Shown: positions 11,423 through 21,670 of the stretch, piece after piece
Layout of the letters: each line of letters begins with the position of its first letter
How positions within the stretch are numbered: position 1 is the first letter of the stretch
NCBI GenBank assembly: GCA_002077065.1
Contig: NAJO01000019.1
Location: forward strand, 310,001 to 374,000
Direction: 5' to 3'
DNA length: 64,000 nucleotides
Source of the DNA: Cryoendolithus antarcticus
Taxonomy: Eukaryota; Ascomycota; Dothideomycetes; Cladosporiales; Cladosporiaceae
Made by a program: the position numbers and the translations under genes
Notes under the pieces: model-generated
Told to the model about the DNA's origin: nothing
What the model saw: the letters and a program-made list of their open reading frames with translations, nothing else
The model's database searches: none

Positions 11423-12130
11423 TCAGTTCCACCTCACTCCAAACAACTTCCCCTGCCTCTTCACCTCCTCTCTGACTCCACCCCTCTTCTCAACCCACAC
11501 CCTCTGTTGCCCTGACACGTCCAGCGCCAGCACCTCATACTCCCACTCCCCGCCCTTAACCTTACTCATATGCACCTGCACCGTCCCCTCCGCCTCCTTG
11601 CCCTTCACATAGAAATGCATCTTCATATGCTCCACCCCCGCGCGGTCAACCTCAACCCGACTAGCGATCCTGCGATTCCGCGCCCAGCGACTCCAGCTCG
11701 GTTCTCCAAATGCCTCAACCTCCCTCTTCCCATGCAGCCCAGGTCCGCAGAGGAGTTCAAGGCACTTGGCGTCCTTGCGGATTTTGTCGGCACAGCGATT
11801 GAAGATTGCGGTTTTGGAGGAGGGCGAGAAGACTTCGAGGTAGAGGACTGTGAATACTCCGATCGTGGCTCCGAGGCCGATGAATATCAGGGAGAAGTTG
11901 AAGGACTGTTGCGTGGCGCGGGCGATCTTTCCGCTATTTGTGAGCGAGTTCCAGGGAACGCGACCGTCATCGCTGAAGACTGAGACGGTGCTCTTGCGGG
12001 TGGTGGAGGGTTTGCTGGCGAGGGAGGAGGTTGTTGCGGGGCGGGTGAGACGAGGCGGGTGGAAGGCGCGGGAGGGGCGAGGGATCAGGTGAAGAGAAGG
12101 GTTGGATGGCCCAGATAGCTTGATAGCCAT
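11423..12130 (-). CDS. TIM21: Mitochondrial import inner membrane translocase subunit Tim21
   Basis: Inner-membrane subunit of the TIM23 presequence translocase; it contacts Tom22 and links the translocase to respiratory complexes. The intronless 235-residue frame starts with a basic, Ser/Thr-rich presequence (about 1-55, many Arg/Lys, few acids). Then comes the family core: ATQQSFNFSLIFIGLGAT begins the single membrane segment (about 72-95), and LEVFSPSSKTAIF opens the intermembrane-space domain. KIRKDAKCLELLCGPGLHG follows, and the beta-strand HMKMHFYVKG appears later. Length fits the family. It diverges from the coiled-coil gene at 12289 with only 158 bp between start codons, which implies a shared promoter. 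Confidence 0.92.
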   Translation of the reverse strand: MAIKLSGPSNPSLHLIPRPSRAFHPPRLTRPATTSSLASKPSTTRKSTVSVFSDDGRVPWNSLTNSGKIARATQQSFNFSLIFIGLGATIGVFTVLYLEVFSPSSKTAIFNRCADKIRKDAKCLELLCGPGLHGKREVEAFGEPSWSRWARNRRIASRVEVDRAGVEHMKMHFYVKGKEAEGTVQVHMSKVKGGEWEYEVLALDVSGQQRVWVEKRGGVREEVKRQGKLFGVRWN

Positions 12131-12288
12131 GGCCGAATACTTGCTATATGTACATGATGTGGTGGAGATGGCACCACAGGTCAGATGCGCTCACAGTAGA
12201 GCTTGAAGTGTGCCTCGGCATACCTCATCTTAACTCCGTGCACATCGACTACATTCAGCACGCGAGCAGACAGATCTCTGGTCAGCAC

Positions 12289-13839
12289 ATGGCCTCAAAG
12301 TCGCTCTTCCAGCTTCTGCGCGTCCTCGATGACCGCAATACGGGGCTGGGTCGCGACAATGTCGCCTCTGCCCTCGAAGACCCGGTCACGAAGGCTACTA
12401 CAGAGCAGTGGATCGAAGAGTATCTATCGTCAAAGACTTTGTTGACACAAGAAGAACGTGTATTCCTCCAGAAGCATGCTGTCAGCACTGAGCGACGGAA
12501 CGAGTCTGCAAGTCGCCCCCTGACAGACAGTGACCTCGAGAAGGCTATCCAGTCGCTCGAAGCCAGCACTTCAGCCATTGGGAAGCAATGCCAGCTCATG
12601 GAAGCCCACAAACGGGCACTGCTAGACCTGAAAGCTCGAGATGCTTTCGAAAGCGAGACTTGTCTTCGCGATGAACACCAGCGTAAGCTCACGGGCGACA
12701 AAGCGCAGCTCTCCTTTGAGATAGACGCGCTCGCTGGTGGACTTCAGACACGGCTGCGCGACTCGAGCAAGCGAATCGACACAACGACGTCTGGTCTGCC
12801 TTCGACGACTGAGCGCATCTTGGACAAAGACGACAGGCTGCTTGACGGACTGCAGAAGAGTCTATCTAAGCTGCAACCCAAAGGTCACGATAATGTCACG
12901 CAAGAGGAAGTCGATAGGCTGTCCAGTGCCTTCAACGTGCTGGAGGATCGTGCAATTCGATCGAGTCTAGATGCTACTTACCGCGCCCATGCACCATCAT
13001 TCGTACACGGCACTACCTCTCACGGCGCTAGAAGCCCAAACAAAGAGCTCAACGAAGTCAAGACCGAGCTTGTTGAGCTCAGCAGCGAGATCCCTTCCCT
13101 CCTCGCTCTCGTCTCCGAAGGCTACTATCGAGAGCCGATACTTCAAAGCCTCTCACGCGTGGAGCAAGACTCTCAAGCCGAGACTGCGAAGTGGTCGAAT
13201 TACATCGCCTTGACACTGCAATACCTCATCACTCGCCTGGAAGTGCTGGACGAGCATGTCCAGCATGCGCAGACTCATCGAGCCGCTTTGATTGCGATTG
13301 GTGCGTCATTGTCAGGTCTTCTTGCGACTGCAAAGCCAGCTTTGCGTAATGAGCCATCCAGCGACAGCGCTTTAGCGGCTGCGCAGAAAGGGCTCAAGCC
13401 GCTGCGATTGGTGCAGGCGAACTTCACAGAGCCCACCGATCCTGTGGCGCAAATGCTGAGGCTGCTGGACTTGAAGGTACCTTCTCCGACAGACAGCGCA
13501 GATGCCGACGCGGACAAGCTTGCGGCTATCCTTGCTCAAGCCAGACGCGAACGGAGTGAGAGACTCGCTGCACTGTCGCACACTAACGAGGCTGCCATGA
13601 CTGGTCAGCTGGGCGCATCGTCCGCCAAAGCTGATCAGGATGTTGCGGATCTGCTCGCGGCTGTGTATGCGTACACTGAGTTCGGCACCAACAAGCTCGA
13701 GGACACAGAGCTGCGGACCGAAGTCGAGGCTCTCGAAGGACGAACGAAGCGGATCGGAGAGCAGATGCAGACGCTCGACATCGACTCGCTCGGCGCCGAG
13801 GTCAAGCGGAGCTTGGCTTCCATCACGGCAGTACCTTGA
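12289..13839 (+). CDS. Coiled-coil protein, possible augmin (HAUS3-like) subunit
   Basis: Intronless frame. I place the start at the ATG 12289 (MASKSLFQLLRVLDD), giving 516 residues. An upstream in-frame ATG at 12148 would add 47 residues of poor composition and lie almost on the TIM21 start. The N-terminal ~70 residues (WIEEYLSSKTLLTQEERVFL) recall the N-terminal module of HAUS3/Dgt3 proteins, in which a calponin-like domain ends just before a long coiled coil. The rest is predominantly helical with heptad-like Leu and charged residues. If correct, it would act in microtubule branching with gamma-tubulin in the spindle. This is inference from weak resemblance. Other coiled-coil scaffolds remain possible. 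It converges on the YIP4 gene with a 63-bp gap. Confidence 0.6.
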   Translation: MASKSLFQLLRVLDDRNTGLGRDNVASALEDPVTKATTEQWIEEYLSSKTLLTQEERVFLQKHAVSTERRNESASRPLTDSDLEKAIQSLEASTSAIGKQCQLMEAHKRALLDLKARDAFESETCLRDEHQRKLTGDKAQLSFEIDALAGGLQTRLRDSSKRIDTTTSGLPSTTERILDKDDRLLDGLQKSLSKLQPKGHDNVTQEEVDRLSSAFNVLEDRAIRSSLDATYRAHAPSFVHGTTSHGARSPNKELNEVKTELVELSSEIPSLLALVSEGYYREPILQSLSRVEQDSQAETAKWSNYIALTLQYLITRLEVLDEHVQHAQTHRAALIAIGASLSGLLATAKPALRNEPSSDSALAAAQKGLKPLRLVQANFTEPTDPVAQMLRLLDLKVPSPTDSADADADKLAAILAQARRERSERLAALSHTNEAAMTGQLGASSAKADQDVADLLAAVYAYTEFGTNKLEDTELRTEVEALEGRTKRIGEQMQTLDIDSLGAEVKRSLASITAVP

Positions 13840-13902
13840 AAACATTCTTGCGGGACTCATTGTCTGTTCGATGGTTCGCTCGCTATCGTACACCCTCTAC
13901 TC

Positions 13903-14924
13903 CTACGAGATGAAGCATAAGCACGCCAGCCCCACGTAAAATACAAATAGAGGATACACTGCAAGAAGCAGTCGCCCCTTCACCACGCCACTTCCGCCCA
14001 GGATGCTCACACCTGCTGCCAGTGACCAGAGTGCAAGGACGATGAAGACTGGTATCCTAACGATGAACGGGACGTGTACTGCGGAGAGCAAGGAGGCGAT
14101 CACCAGGGGGAAGAGGGTGTAGCCGATTATGCAGACGGATTGGAAGAAGGCACTGTAGGACTGTCAGTGATCGTAGCCAAGGAAAGAGCTCGGAAATGGG
14201 TCAACGTACATATTGCCTCCGAGGAGCTTGATCTGCAATGTCACCGCAGCCTCCGCAATCCAGACCAGCGCGAACACCCCGGAGAAGACCGTACTTCTTT
14301 GATCGTCCCTCGCGTTCATCGATAGGAAGAAGCTCAGCAGTAAACAGAACAACAGCGGTCCCCTACATCGTCACGTCAGCAATGCTCCCCCCTACTTCTC
14401 TTCGGGTACGATCAAACATACCACAAATCCCAATCCCGCAACCCCTCACTCATTCCTCCACTCTGCAACAATCCGTCCGCATCCAGTCCCCGTCCCACAA
14501 TCCCCCTAATGTCCTCCAACCCCCTAGGCACAACCTTGCCCTCCATACTCCCCCCAAGCAAATACTTCGGCCAAAGCACCTGCCGCATCTTCTCCCACAC
14601 CGCCAACAGATCCCTCCGTAGCGTAGCCCATACACTCTCGTCTAGCGTATCTAGCGGTGCCCGGCGGTCTTCGCCGGGTATGGCAGAGTTCAAATAATTT
14701 TGGGATGAACTAGCGGCGCGGGCGTTGGAGCGGGCTTGGGGGTTCGTGATGTCTCCTACCAGCGGGGCGCGATCGGAGGTTGGCAGGGGGTCGAGGTCTT
14801 GGAGCGTGTCGTCGTCGGGGTCTATTAGGTCGTCTATGTCGGAGACTGAGGGGGTGTCGTAGTGGGCGTAGGGGTTTGCTGAGGAGGAGGTTGAAGATGG
14901 GCCGGTAGGGAGGAGGGCCGCCAT
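13903..14924 (-). CDS. YIP4: YIP1-family membrane protein, YIP4/YIPF6 type
   Basis: Golgi/ER multispanning protein of the Yip1 domain family, which interacts with Rab GTPases in vesicle traffic. Three exons on the minus strand, 14924-14422, 14362-14210 and 14152-13903, are separated by 59- and 57-nt introns, both in phase 2; product 301 residues. The cytosolic N-terminus (about 1-115) is acidic and Ser/Pro-rich. The YIPF6 hallmark LDESVWATLRRDL precedes RDWDLWGPLLFC, which crosses the first junction. Five membrane segments follow, with LLGGNIAFFQSVCIIGYTLF across the second junction. The match to YIPF6 rather than Yip1 rests on the DLWGP and LLGGN-FFQS motifs. Start ATG 14924 gives MAALLPTGPSS. 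Confidence 0.92.
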
Positions 14925-15739
14925 GGTTGTGGTGGGCTGGGGTTGATGGCTAGACTGCTATGATGAGGCGGTGTCGACTGCGTAGTGTATACCGCGCTGA
15001 GGTTGAAGATGCGGTCCCGGTGGGAGTTGCGACGCGACAGGTATCGCGAATGCCTAAAGGTGAAGCTCGGTGCGGAAAGTTCCGCCCTCCATAACATAAA
15101 GTTGCATTGCTTTCCAGACTCTCGAAACCTCCTCTTCCTCACGCAGTCACTTCACATCAATGATTATCGACATTAATGACGGGCTGTGGGGCATAGAGTT
15201 GTCCTTATCTGGGCTGCTGTGGTCACTCCAGATCCGTCGTAAGACGATGTCGGAGAGGCCTCCCAGAGAGTCACCTGCTCCTGGCCCTGGTCTCCATTCC
15301 TTCCGCGCTCAGTCAATGGATATGACGCTCGTCTTGATCGCTGACCCTTCCCTCTCGAGGACGCGTTTCGACCGACAGGCGGGAGTGGCTTACATGAGAG
15401 ACGCTTCGTCATCATGTTCTACAAGTTGAGTCGCCAGACAATTGACTTCGCCCCGCTCGGTGTACTCAATACTTGGTGACACTTGGTCGTTGAGCTACTG
15501 CATAGCATCTTGAGATGCCCTTTCGGTATGCGTACAAGCGAACGAGTCTGGAAATCGATCTTCGCCGTGCAAGTTTACCACCTGGTCATTCGCCTCGGTC
15601 ATCCAACGATCTACCACCTCGAGCCCGTTAATCGCTCGATGGGAGATGGAGAATGAGCAGTATAGAGTTTCCCACAAATTCTGCACCACCCACCATCTAT
15701 GCGTTCCTCCGACATCTTACCTCTCTTTTGAGCAGCACA
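14925..15739. other. Intergenic, no gene seen
   Basis: 815 bp upstream of both YIP4 (-) and the PEBP pseudogene (+). Contains the YIP4 promoter. Only short overlapping frames are present. Confidence 0.6.
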
Positions 15740-16035
15740 ATGGTGACGATGCAGCTTCTTAAACTGCTGGCCGCTACGGCGACTGTATCTGCGGCGTCCA
15801 TACCTGCCAGGACACTGGTTGATCGAAACAGCAGCACAAGACGCTAGCGCCTTACATGTCGCCCACGCCGCTGCCAGTGGCACCGCACCGATACACCTTC
15901 CTTGTGTACCGCCAGCCGAAGAACTACGTGCCTCCTCCCAGTCTCAACTACGCGCCAGGTGCTAGGAAGAACTTTGATCTGGCTGCTCATGTCAAGCAGA
16001 GTGGACTGCAGGGGTCAATGCGCGCGAATTACTAA
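15740..16035 (+). pseudogene. Truncated secreted PEBP-family pseudogene
   Basis: Two pieces of a secreted phosphatidylethanolamine-binding-protein-like gene lie back to back. 15740-15847 encodes an intact signal peptide (QLLKLLAATATVSAASIPAR) and then stops at TAG. From 15844, in another frame, 63 sense codons match the PEBP C-terminus: APYMSPTPLPVAPHRYTFLVY, then KNYVPPPSLNY, ARKNFDLAAH and SMRANY, ending at TAA 16033-16035. The ligand-binding core between them (with the usual DPD and GxHR motifs, roughly 100 residues) is missing, with no room for an intron. A further open stretch after the stop in a shifted frame (to about 16089) may be the old tail. The gene is therefore a relic made by internal deletion plus frameshift. 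Confidence 0.75.
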
Positions 16036-17774
16036 AGGGAAGGTTTGGCGCAGGCAGCATGATGATTTGCAGCAATCAGACATACCTTAGCGGTACCTAG
16101 TCTCTCGCAATGAGCTGTGGATTTCTCGCGACTCAGCAGATTGTCAACACCGTGGTAAAGCATTGATTCAATAGATTTCCCTCATGCTACGTGGCACGCG
16201 AGTGACAGAAGGAGTGGACCGCTCAGTGCATCTGTATAAAGGAGGATGTGATTATATGCGACACCGCGATTATGCAAAGAGGACTGCGCTATGGCCGAGA
16301 GTTAAGACCCGTGTTTGAGAGGACTCTCTAGGGCAGGTCTAGCAGCTATTAGTAGTCGAAGGGTGATATATCCTAGCAGTGTCTACGTCGAGGGCCAGTC
16401 GCATGGTCCGCTGTTCCTGTCACTCGCGCGCATGGCTCGGGCCTGTCGTATCTTTGACAATGTTTGGCTCCTGCCGAAATACTCTATGAGCCCAGTGCCT
16501 TGGCCGTGGTTTTGATTAGACTCAGCCGGATCCCTGCAAATCAGTTTCGTCGAGAAGCTTGTGCGACCTCACTCTTTGACACAGATGGCATGTATGCCAG
16601 AGGAGTCGTGACCTTCTGCTATTTCAGACGAGATACTGTACGATGCGCAAGACCGCGATGTCGCTCCTGGAACGAACATGAGGCCTTAAACAATGCGCAT
16701 TCCACCCTAGCGCGCAAAAGTCATCGCCCGATCACGATTTGACAAGAGAACACACTAACACAAGAAGACCTGACGGGTCATCTCGCGCTTCCTACCAGAC
16801 ACACTGCTGGGCGCGAGCACTCACGGTGCAAAGTAAGAGAGCTCATGCCGCCTTGCTACGCTGGATCAGCAGAACAAATACTTGCACTGAATCGAAGGAG
16901 TCGATAAGATATCTGGGTCCACGTCTCTAATGCATGATTCGCTCATTTATTCGCAAGCCTGGCCAGTGACTTCACGGATCGAGCGCGTGATGGTGACAAG
17001 TTGGCGGCTTGTAAGACGATCGGCCGAAGGATCGAAGGACCTTTGGATACGCAAACAGTGAGCATGAATTTGTAGCCTAGCAGGAGGGCTGTAGTCCGTA
17101 CGCCTGGAGTCTGCAATCTGTTCATTGTTGTGCCAAAGTTGCCGCGAGGATGCACCACTCCCCGATCTGCGCACGACGCAAGTCAGACCAGCCAAGGGCC
17201 CCACGCGGTTGTGGCTGCAGGCTAATCTGCGGGTCGTCAATGTGATGTGATGCAGTGATCGTCAGAGAAGCGAGACACAGAAGGGGGCATAAGAAGGCGA
17301 TTTGCCGGCTGTACAATCGCAGCTCCCTTCTACGGCCTTCATCTCGAAGATGCATCCTTGTGGGTCAGCAACGACGATGCCGTGCGCTGCCGAGCAGAAC
17401 GGCGCCAATGCGTCGGGCTGCTGGCCGCTCTGGACAGCACAGCCCCTCCGCCAATCACGTCACGGCCATGGGTACTTGAGGCCCTCGCGGTCGTCAAACA
17501 TCTCGACGAGGAACGCCAGAACCACGCAGTTATCGCAGACTTTTCTCGTTGCCTTCCCCCCACCTTGACAGTCTTGCGGACATTTTTTACTCCTTACACA
17601 CATAGCCTCATTCTTCCTTCAAAGCCTCGAGCCGTCGACTAGCAGAAGTCATCGCGAACAAGGACCACTAGGCGGGGCCAGGTCGAACCCCGCCCAATCG
17701 GTACCTTCGATGACCTGTAGCCTTTGACGGCACCTGCAACCGCCCGTTGGCGAATTGCTTGTGATCGAGGGCCT
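16036..17774. other. Gene desert, no gene supported
   Basis: 1.7 kb without a supportable gene. A TATA-like tataaa sits at 16235-16240 with no convincing frame behind it. On the minus strand around 17280-17560 a reading frame looks mildly protein-like but is broken by stops and matches nothing I recognise. The right end holds the promoter of the zinc-finger gene. Confidence 0.5.
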
Positions 17775-19380
17775 ATGGACACTGCGGGCGACTTTGACGA
17801 AGCTACGGAACTGTGGAGGAATCGATATTTCCCGCAGGATTCTTCATTTGAGGAGATTGGGGGATTGATTGGGTCCAACTTCGTTGAGAACAATGTGATT
17901 GCCTTCGATCCATGGGGCTTCGCATGTGGCTATGTATGAACGCTCTCGGCGCCAAGAATTCGTACAATTATTAACAAATCTTTAGTCCGCTCCACAGGAA
18001 TTGCAGCATGCGAGGGTGTCCTCAGGCGAGGAGTCTCGCTTCACTAGCAACAACATTGACCCGCTCGTAAACCATGGTACCTATTACCAGTTCCCGAATC
18101 AGCAGGCACATCATGCTGTGCCCGAAACTTCGATTCCTCCACTGAGGAACGCGTACACCGGTGACACCACTTCGTACAACTTCTCCGGAGCTCAATTGGG
18201 GGACCGTGGGATCGAGGAGCCTTTCCGTGACATTGGCCTTCTATCAGCCGAGCGAAAGAGCCACGCCCAGTATACAGACCAAGTAACAACGCATGAGGCT
18301 CACGTCCCGCAGCTGCAGGCTGGGCACACATCTGGCACAGAATACCAGCCACGCATCGGCACCTGTCCTCTCTCCTCGATCGTTACCGATAGCAAGCAAT
18401 CGAAGAACACCCATGCTCAGCTTGCACCCGCGAGTGTCAAGCAGCGCAAGCGAAAGAAGGGTGTCAACCTGAGAAAGGAGTCGCGAAGTAGTACCCCAAC
18501 ACAATCTGACCTGTATCGGGAGACATCAGGCGCAGTGCCATGTGCGCAATCTTCGATAACGCCTAGGTTTCCGGCCCCGCCGCTATCGCTGTCTGACCCA
18601 GACGTATTCCCTGAAAAGGCCATTGAGATCGGCATCCCCTCCGCGGACTACCCCTTGCAGCACTCAGAGCCCCAGCTCGGACAAATCGCACACGAATGTG
18701 GGGAATTAGACTGTGAAGCAGTCTTCGACACAGTGGCAGAGCTTCGACATCATGCGAAGTCGCACGTGTTCTACTGTCCTCGTCAGGAGCGCGATCCCAA
18801 TTCTTGCGATGCTAAGTGCTTCTCGAACAAAAGGAGCGTTGACCGCCATCTTCTCACCCACTCCGACCCAGAGTATCACTGCAGGAGAGGCTGTCGTTGC
18901 GACTTCTTCCATCGCTTCGAGAACCGGGTCAGACACGAGAAGACGTGCAACGGTCAGCCGAGTAAGCGTTCAAAGACCCATTCTGATGCAGACTCGTTGG
19001 CAGGGGGTGCAGGTCCAGCATTTACAGCGCCACTCTCGACACCGCAGGCTAACATATCATCTGCGCATGCAATGCAGAGGTCGATATCGGATGATCACCC
19101 TGTAGATTATCGCCAGCAGCTAGCCACAACGCCGGCATATCATTGCAATCGCTTGCATGCCAGCCACACTGGATCATTGCTCTCGTCTCTCGGTACAAGC
19201 CCCGGCTCGATCGTCTCGCAATCATCTCATGTCTTCACCAACTCAATGCTTGACCCGACTTCGACGCCATACACTCCACAGACATTTCGCAGTATCGCGC
19301 TGAGGACTGATCCCGGCTACTTCAGCAATACCGGAAGTATGCAGGACTACTCCCAAACTCCTTCTCTGCAGAAGCAGTAG
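17775..19380 (+). CDS. C2H2-type zinc-finger protein, putative transcription regulator
   Basis: Exons 17775-17933 and 17986-19380 (52-nt intron, GTATGA, TTAAC, TTTAG, phase 0) give 517 residues. The protein is mostly Ser/Thr/Gln-rich and disordered. Residues about 289-374 hold three atypical C2H2 fingers. The first is HECGELDCEAVF with paired His in LRHHAKSH. The second is DAKCFSNKRSVDRHLLTH. The third is YHCRRGCRCDFFHRFENRV followed by RHEKTC. A basic tract (KQRKRKKG, about 205-212) could be a nuclear signal. The ATG at 17775 is the first in frame after an upstream stop. The unusual spacing and extra cysteines match a finger cluster common in Pezizomycotina regulators of unknown target. It sits alone between gene-poor blocks. 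Confidence 0.75.
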
Positions 19381-20319
19381 GTCAACAGCAAACTTCGCAC
19401 TTCGACAGCACATCAGCCACCAGTCTCTACTTGCTTTCGGTAATTTCGGTCATCATTTTGGGGACTTCTTATGGTTTGGAGTATAATCACAAGGAGGAGC
19501 CTCCTCGCGCCGCCTTTGGTTGTAGATGACCCGCGGCCCGGTGGACCCGCACATATAAAAAGCTCCGGTCATAGCCAGGAGTTAGCGCTTTGGCAGGGAA
19601 GGGGGACTGACAGGACAGGGGCGGCAGGCATTATTGATACCCTCACATCTTTCATTGCGTCGGAGTCGGTATGGACCAGCATGTAGACAGATGGATTATG
19701 ATACACTCGAAGACTTGAGCAACACGAGCAATTTGGTTATGAAGTGTCGTGCGTTACCATCAACCCTACCTTGCACGTACTGAGTCAGACCGACGCTTTA
19801 GATCGCGAGGCCTTGATGATCGATGATGCCCATAACATGTCCACGCTCTGAAGGCGCGGGATTTTAACTCCTGTGCACGACAAGCGATAACCCAGAGATC
19901 TCACGCTCATTCCGTATGATCGTGAGCACAAAGTGTGTCGCATCAAGGCAGTCCCTTCCGCAGTGGCGTGCGTGATGCTCTCGGCTCAACTGTCAACTGC
20001 AGAAGGCAGACTGGAATGCTCGCCGCCTACCTAACAAGCACGCAACCCCGGGCGGATGTATCAAATTACATCGTTGTCTTTTCGAGCGTGATCGCAGGAT
20101 TCTTGACTACGTACTCGTGCATGCTTTCTGTTCGCATTCGCTGCTGTCGATCGGCGCAACGTGGACGCTTCGAGAAGATCCAAGGCTTACCTGAGCTTTC
20201 AAGGCGCTGCACTGCCTCCACCAGAACAAGGCGAAGCCTCACTTTGGGCATAGCGGTTCATCGTATTGCAATTATCAGCATCGATAGCGGGTCAACACGT
20301 TGATCGGCTATTATCGTCG
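19381..20319. other. Intergenic, no gene seen
   Basis: 939 bp between two plus-strand genes. A TATA-like catataaaaag occurs near 19552-19562, but no coding frame follows it. Nothing else is recognisable. Confidence 0.55.
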
Positions 20320-21312
20320 ATGGCGCATATAGCGGATGCGCTGAAGGATAAGGGTAACACAGCGTTCCGCAACGGCGAGTATCTGGACGCCGAGGGTACA
20401 GTCGAAGTTGGTGCGAAGGCACACGACATATCGCGTCTGACATCCTACCAGAGCTCTATACACAAGCGATACAGAAGTACTCACGGAATCCGCTTATCTT
20501 TACGAATCGGGCGAATGCTAGATTGAAGTTGCAGAAGTGGGATGCCGCTGTCAACGACTGCTTGAAAAGTATCGATCTGACTGCATCGGGTCAGAATCAC
20601 AAGGCTTTCTACTTTCTAGCTCAGGCCCAACTCGCTCTCAATCATCCACATGAAGCCCTCTCGTCAGCCCTGACGGCTTATGATCAAGTCCGCTCCCCAG
20701 CTCCATCGACTAGGACCTCCCCAAAGGATCTCGAAACTTTCTCGGCATTCGTGCTGAAATGTAAGAAAGCCAAGTTCGCGGTTCGGGATCGTGAACGACT
20801 ACGACGACAAGGCGACCTAAGAGCCGAGCTCGAAGAGACACTCGAACGGGCCAAGAAAGTCGAGCTCGATCATGTCACGAGGTCACTCGACGCCATGAGA
20901 CTGGGGAACGTTGAGGCGAAGGAGCAGAGCGAGGAGATTTTCGCGACGTACGATGGCAAACGGGCAGAGCTCAGGAAGGTGTTTGAGCTGGCTGATCCGA
21001 CGCATCACAAGCCGAGGGAGGTGCCGGATCATCTCGTTGATATGGTAGCTTGAGCTCCTGATCTTCCGGAGCACGCTAGACTACTCTGACAGTGTCCAGA
21101 TCACGTTTGAGCCCATGCACGATCCCGTGATCACCAAGATGGGCCACTCGTACGAGCGAGCGACGATCTATGAGCACCTCAAGCGAAGTCCAACGGATCC
21201 TCTGACCCGCGATCCGTTGACAATAAATGACTTGAGACCCAATTTTGGACTGAAGGCAGCATGCGATGAGTTCTGGGAAGGCGGCGCAAGCGAGTGGATC
21301 TTAGACTGGTAG
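20320..21312 (+). CDS. CHIP/STUB1-like E3 ubiquitin ligase (TPR and U-box)
   Basis: Predicted co-chaperone ubiquitin ligase: the TPR domain binds Hsp70/Hsp90 C-termini and the U-box recruits an E2 to ubiquitinate misfolded clients. Three exons, 20320-20395, 20452-21044 and 21100-21312, with 56- and 55-nt introns (CTGAC branch in both), give 293 residues, the usual CHIP size. The N-terminal TPRs start at ALKDKGNTAFRNGEYLDAEE and continue with NPLIFTNRANARLKLQKWDA. A charged helical hairpin (about 145-215) follows. The U-box (about 222-285) contains FEPMHDPVITKMGHSYERA, then DPLTRDPL and LRPNFGLKAACDEFW. The first exon is only 76 bp and was found from frame continuity. It converges on AFG1. Confidence 0.93.
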
Positions 21313-21670
21313 TGCTAAGGAACAATGGCCGGCCATCGTCGAGCAGATTTTCTACATGGCCTCGTGTTTTGCTGATCGGACCCAACGCGCAGGCTACCGA
21401 TGCATTGTCGCACCGTCACCGTTCGCGAGAACAAGATGAGATGGCTAGTGTTGGCAATAGAAGCGTATCCCCATGTCTCTCGGTCGACGGTCAGCACGCC
21501 ACCACCGGAGCGTGCTGACGAGATCAATCGTGCCAGCTCTCGCGAGACTGTGCCCAATTCTAGCCTTTTGGCTTAGGGGCTGCGCTCGATTGCGTCAACG
21601 GCCGCATTTCGGGAGCACCCAATTGGAGAAAAGTTGGGTAGTCACCAGGAGACCACCGTTGCACATCCTC
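21313..21670. other. Convergent intergenic region
   Basis: 358 bp between the 3' ends of the CHIP-like gene (+) and AFG1 (-). No further gene seen. Confidence 0.65.

Noticed and set aside
12148..12288. 47-residue extension of the coiled-coil protein
   Set aside because: Would place the start 17 bp from the TIM21 ATG, and the composition does not fit the rest.
17280..17560. Minus-strand protein-like reading (LVEMFDDREGLKYPWP, then GIVVADPQGCIFEM)
   Set aside because: Interrupted by a stop, would need a 33-nt intron with the wrong phase, and matches no family I know.
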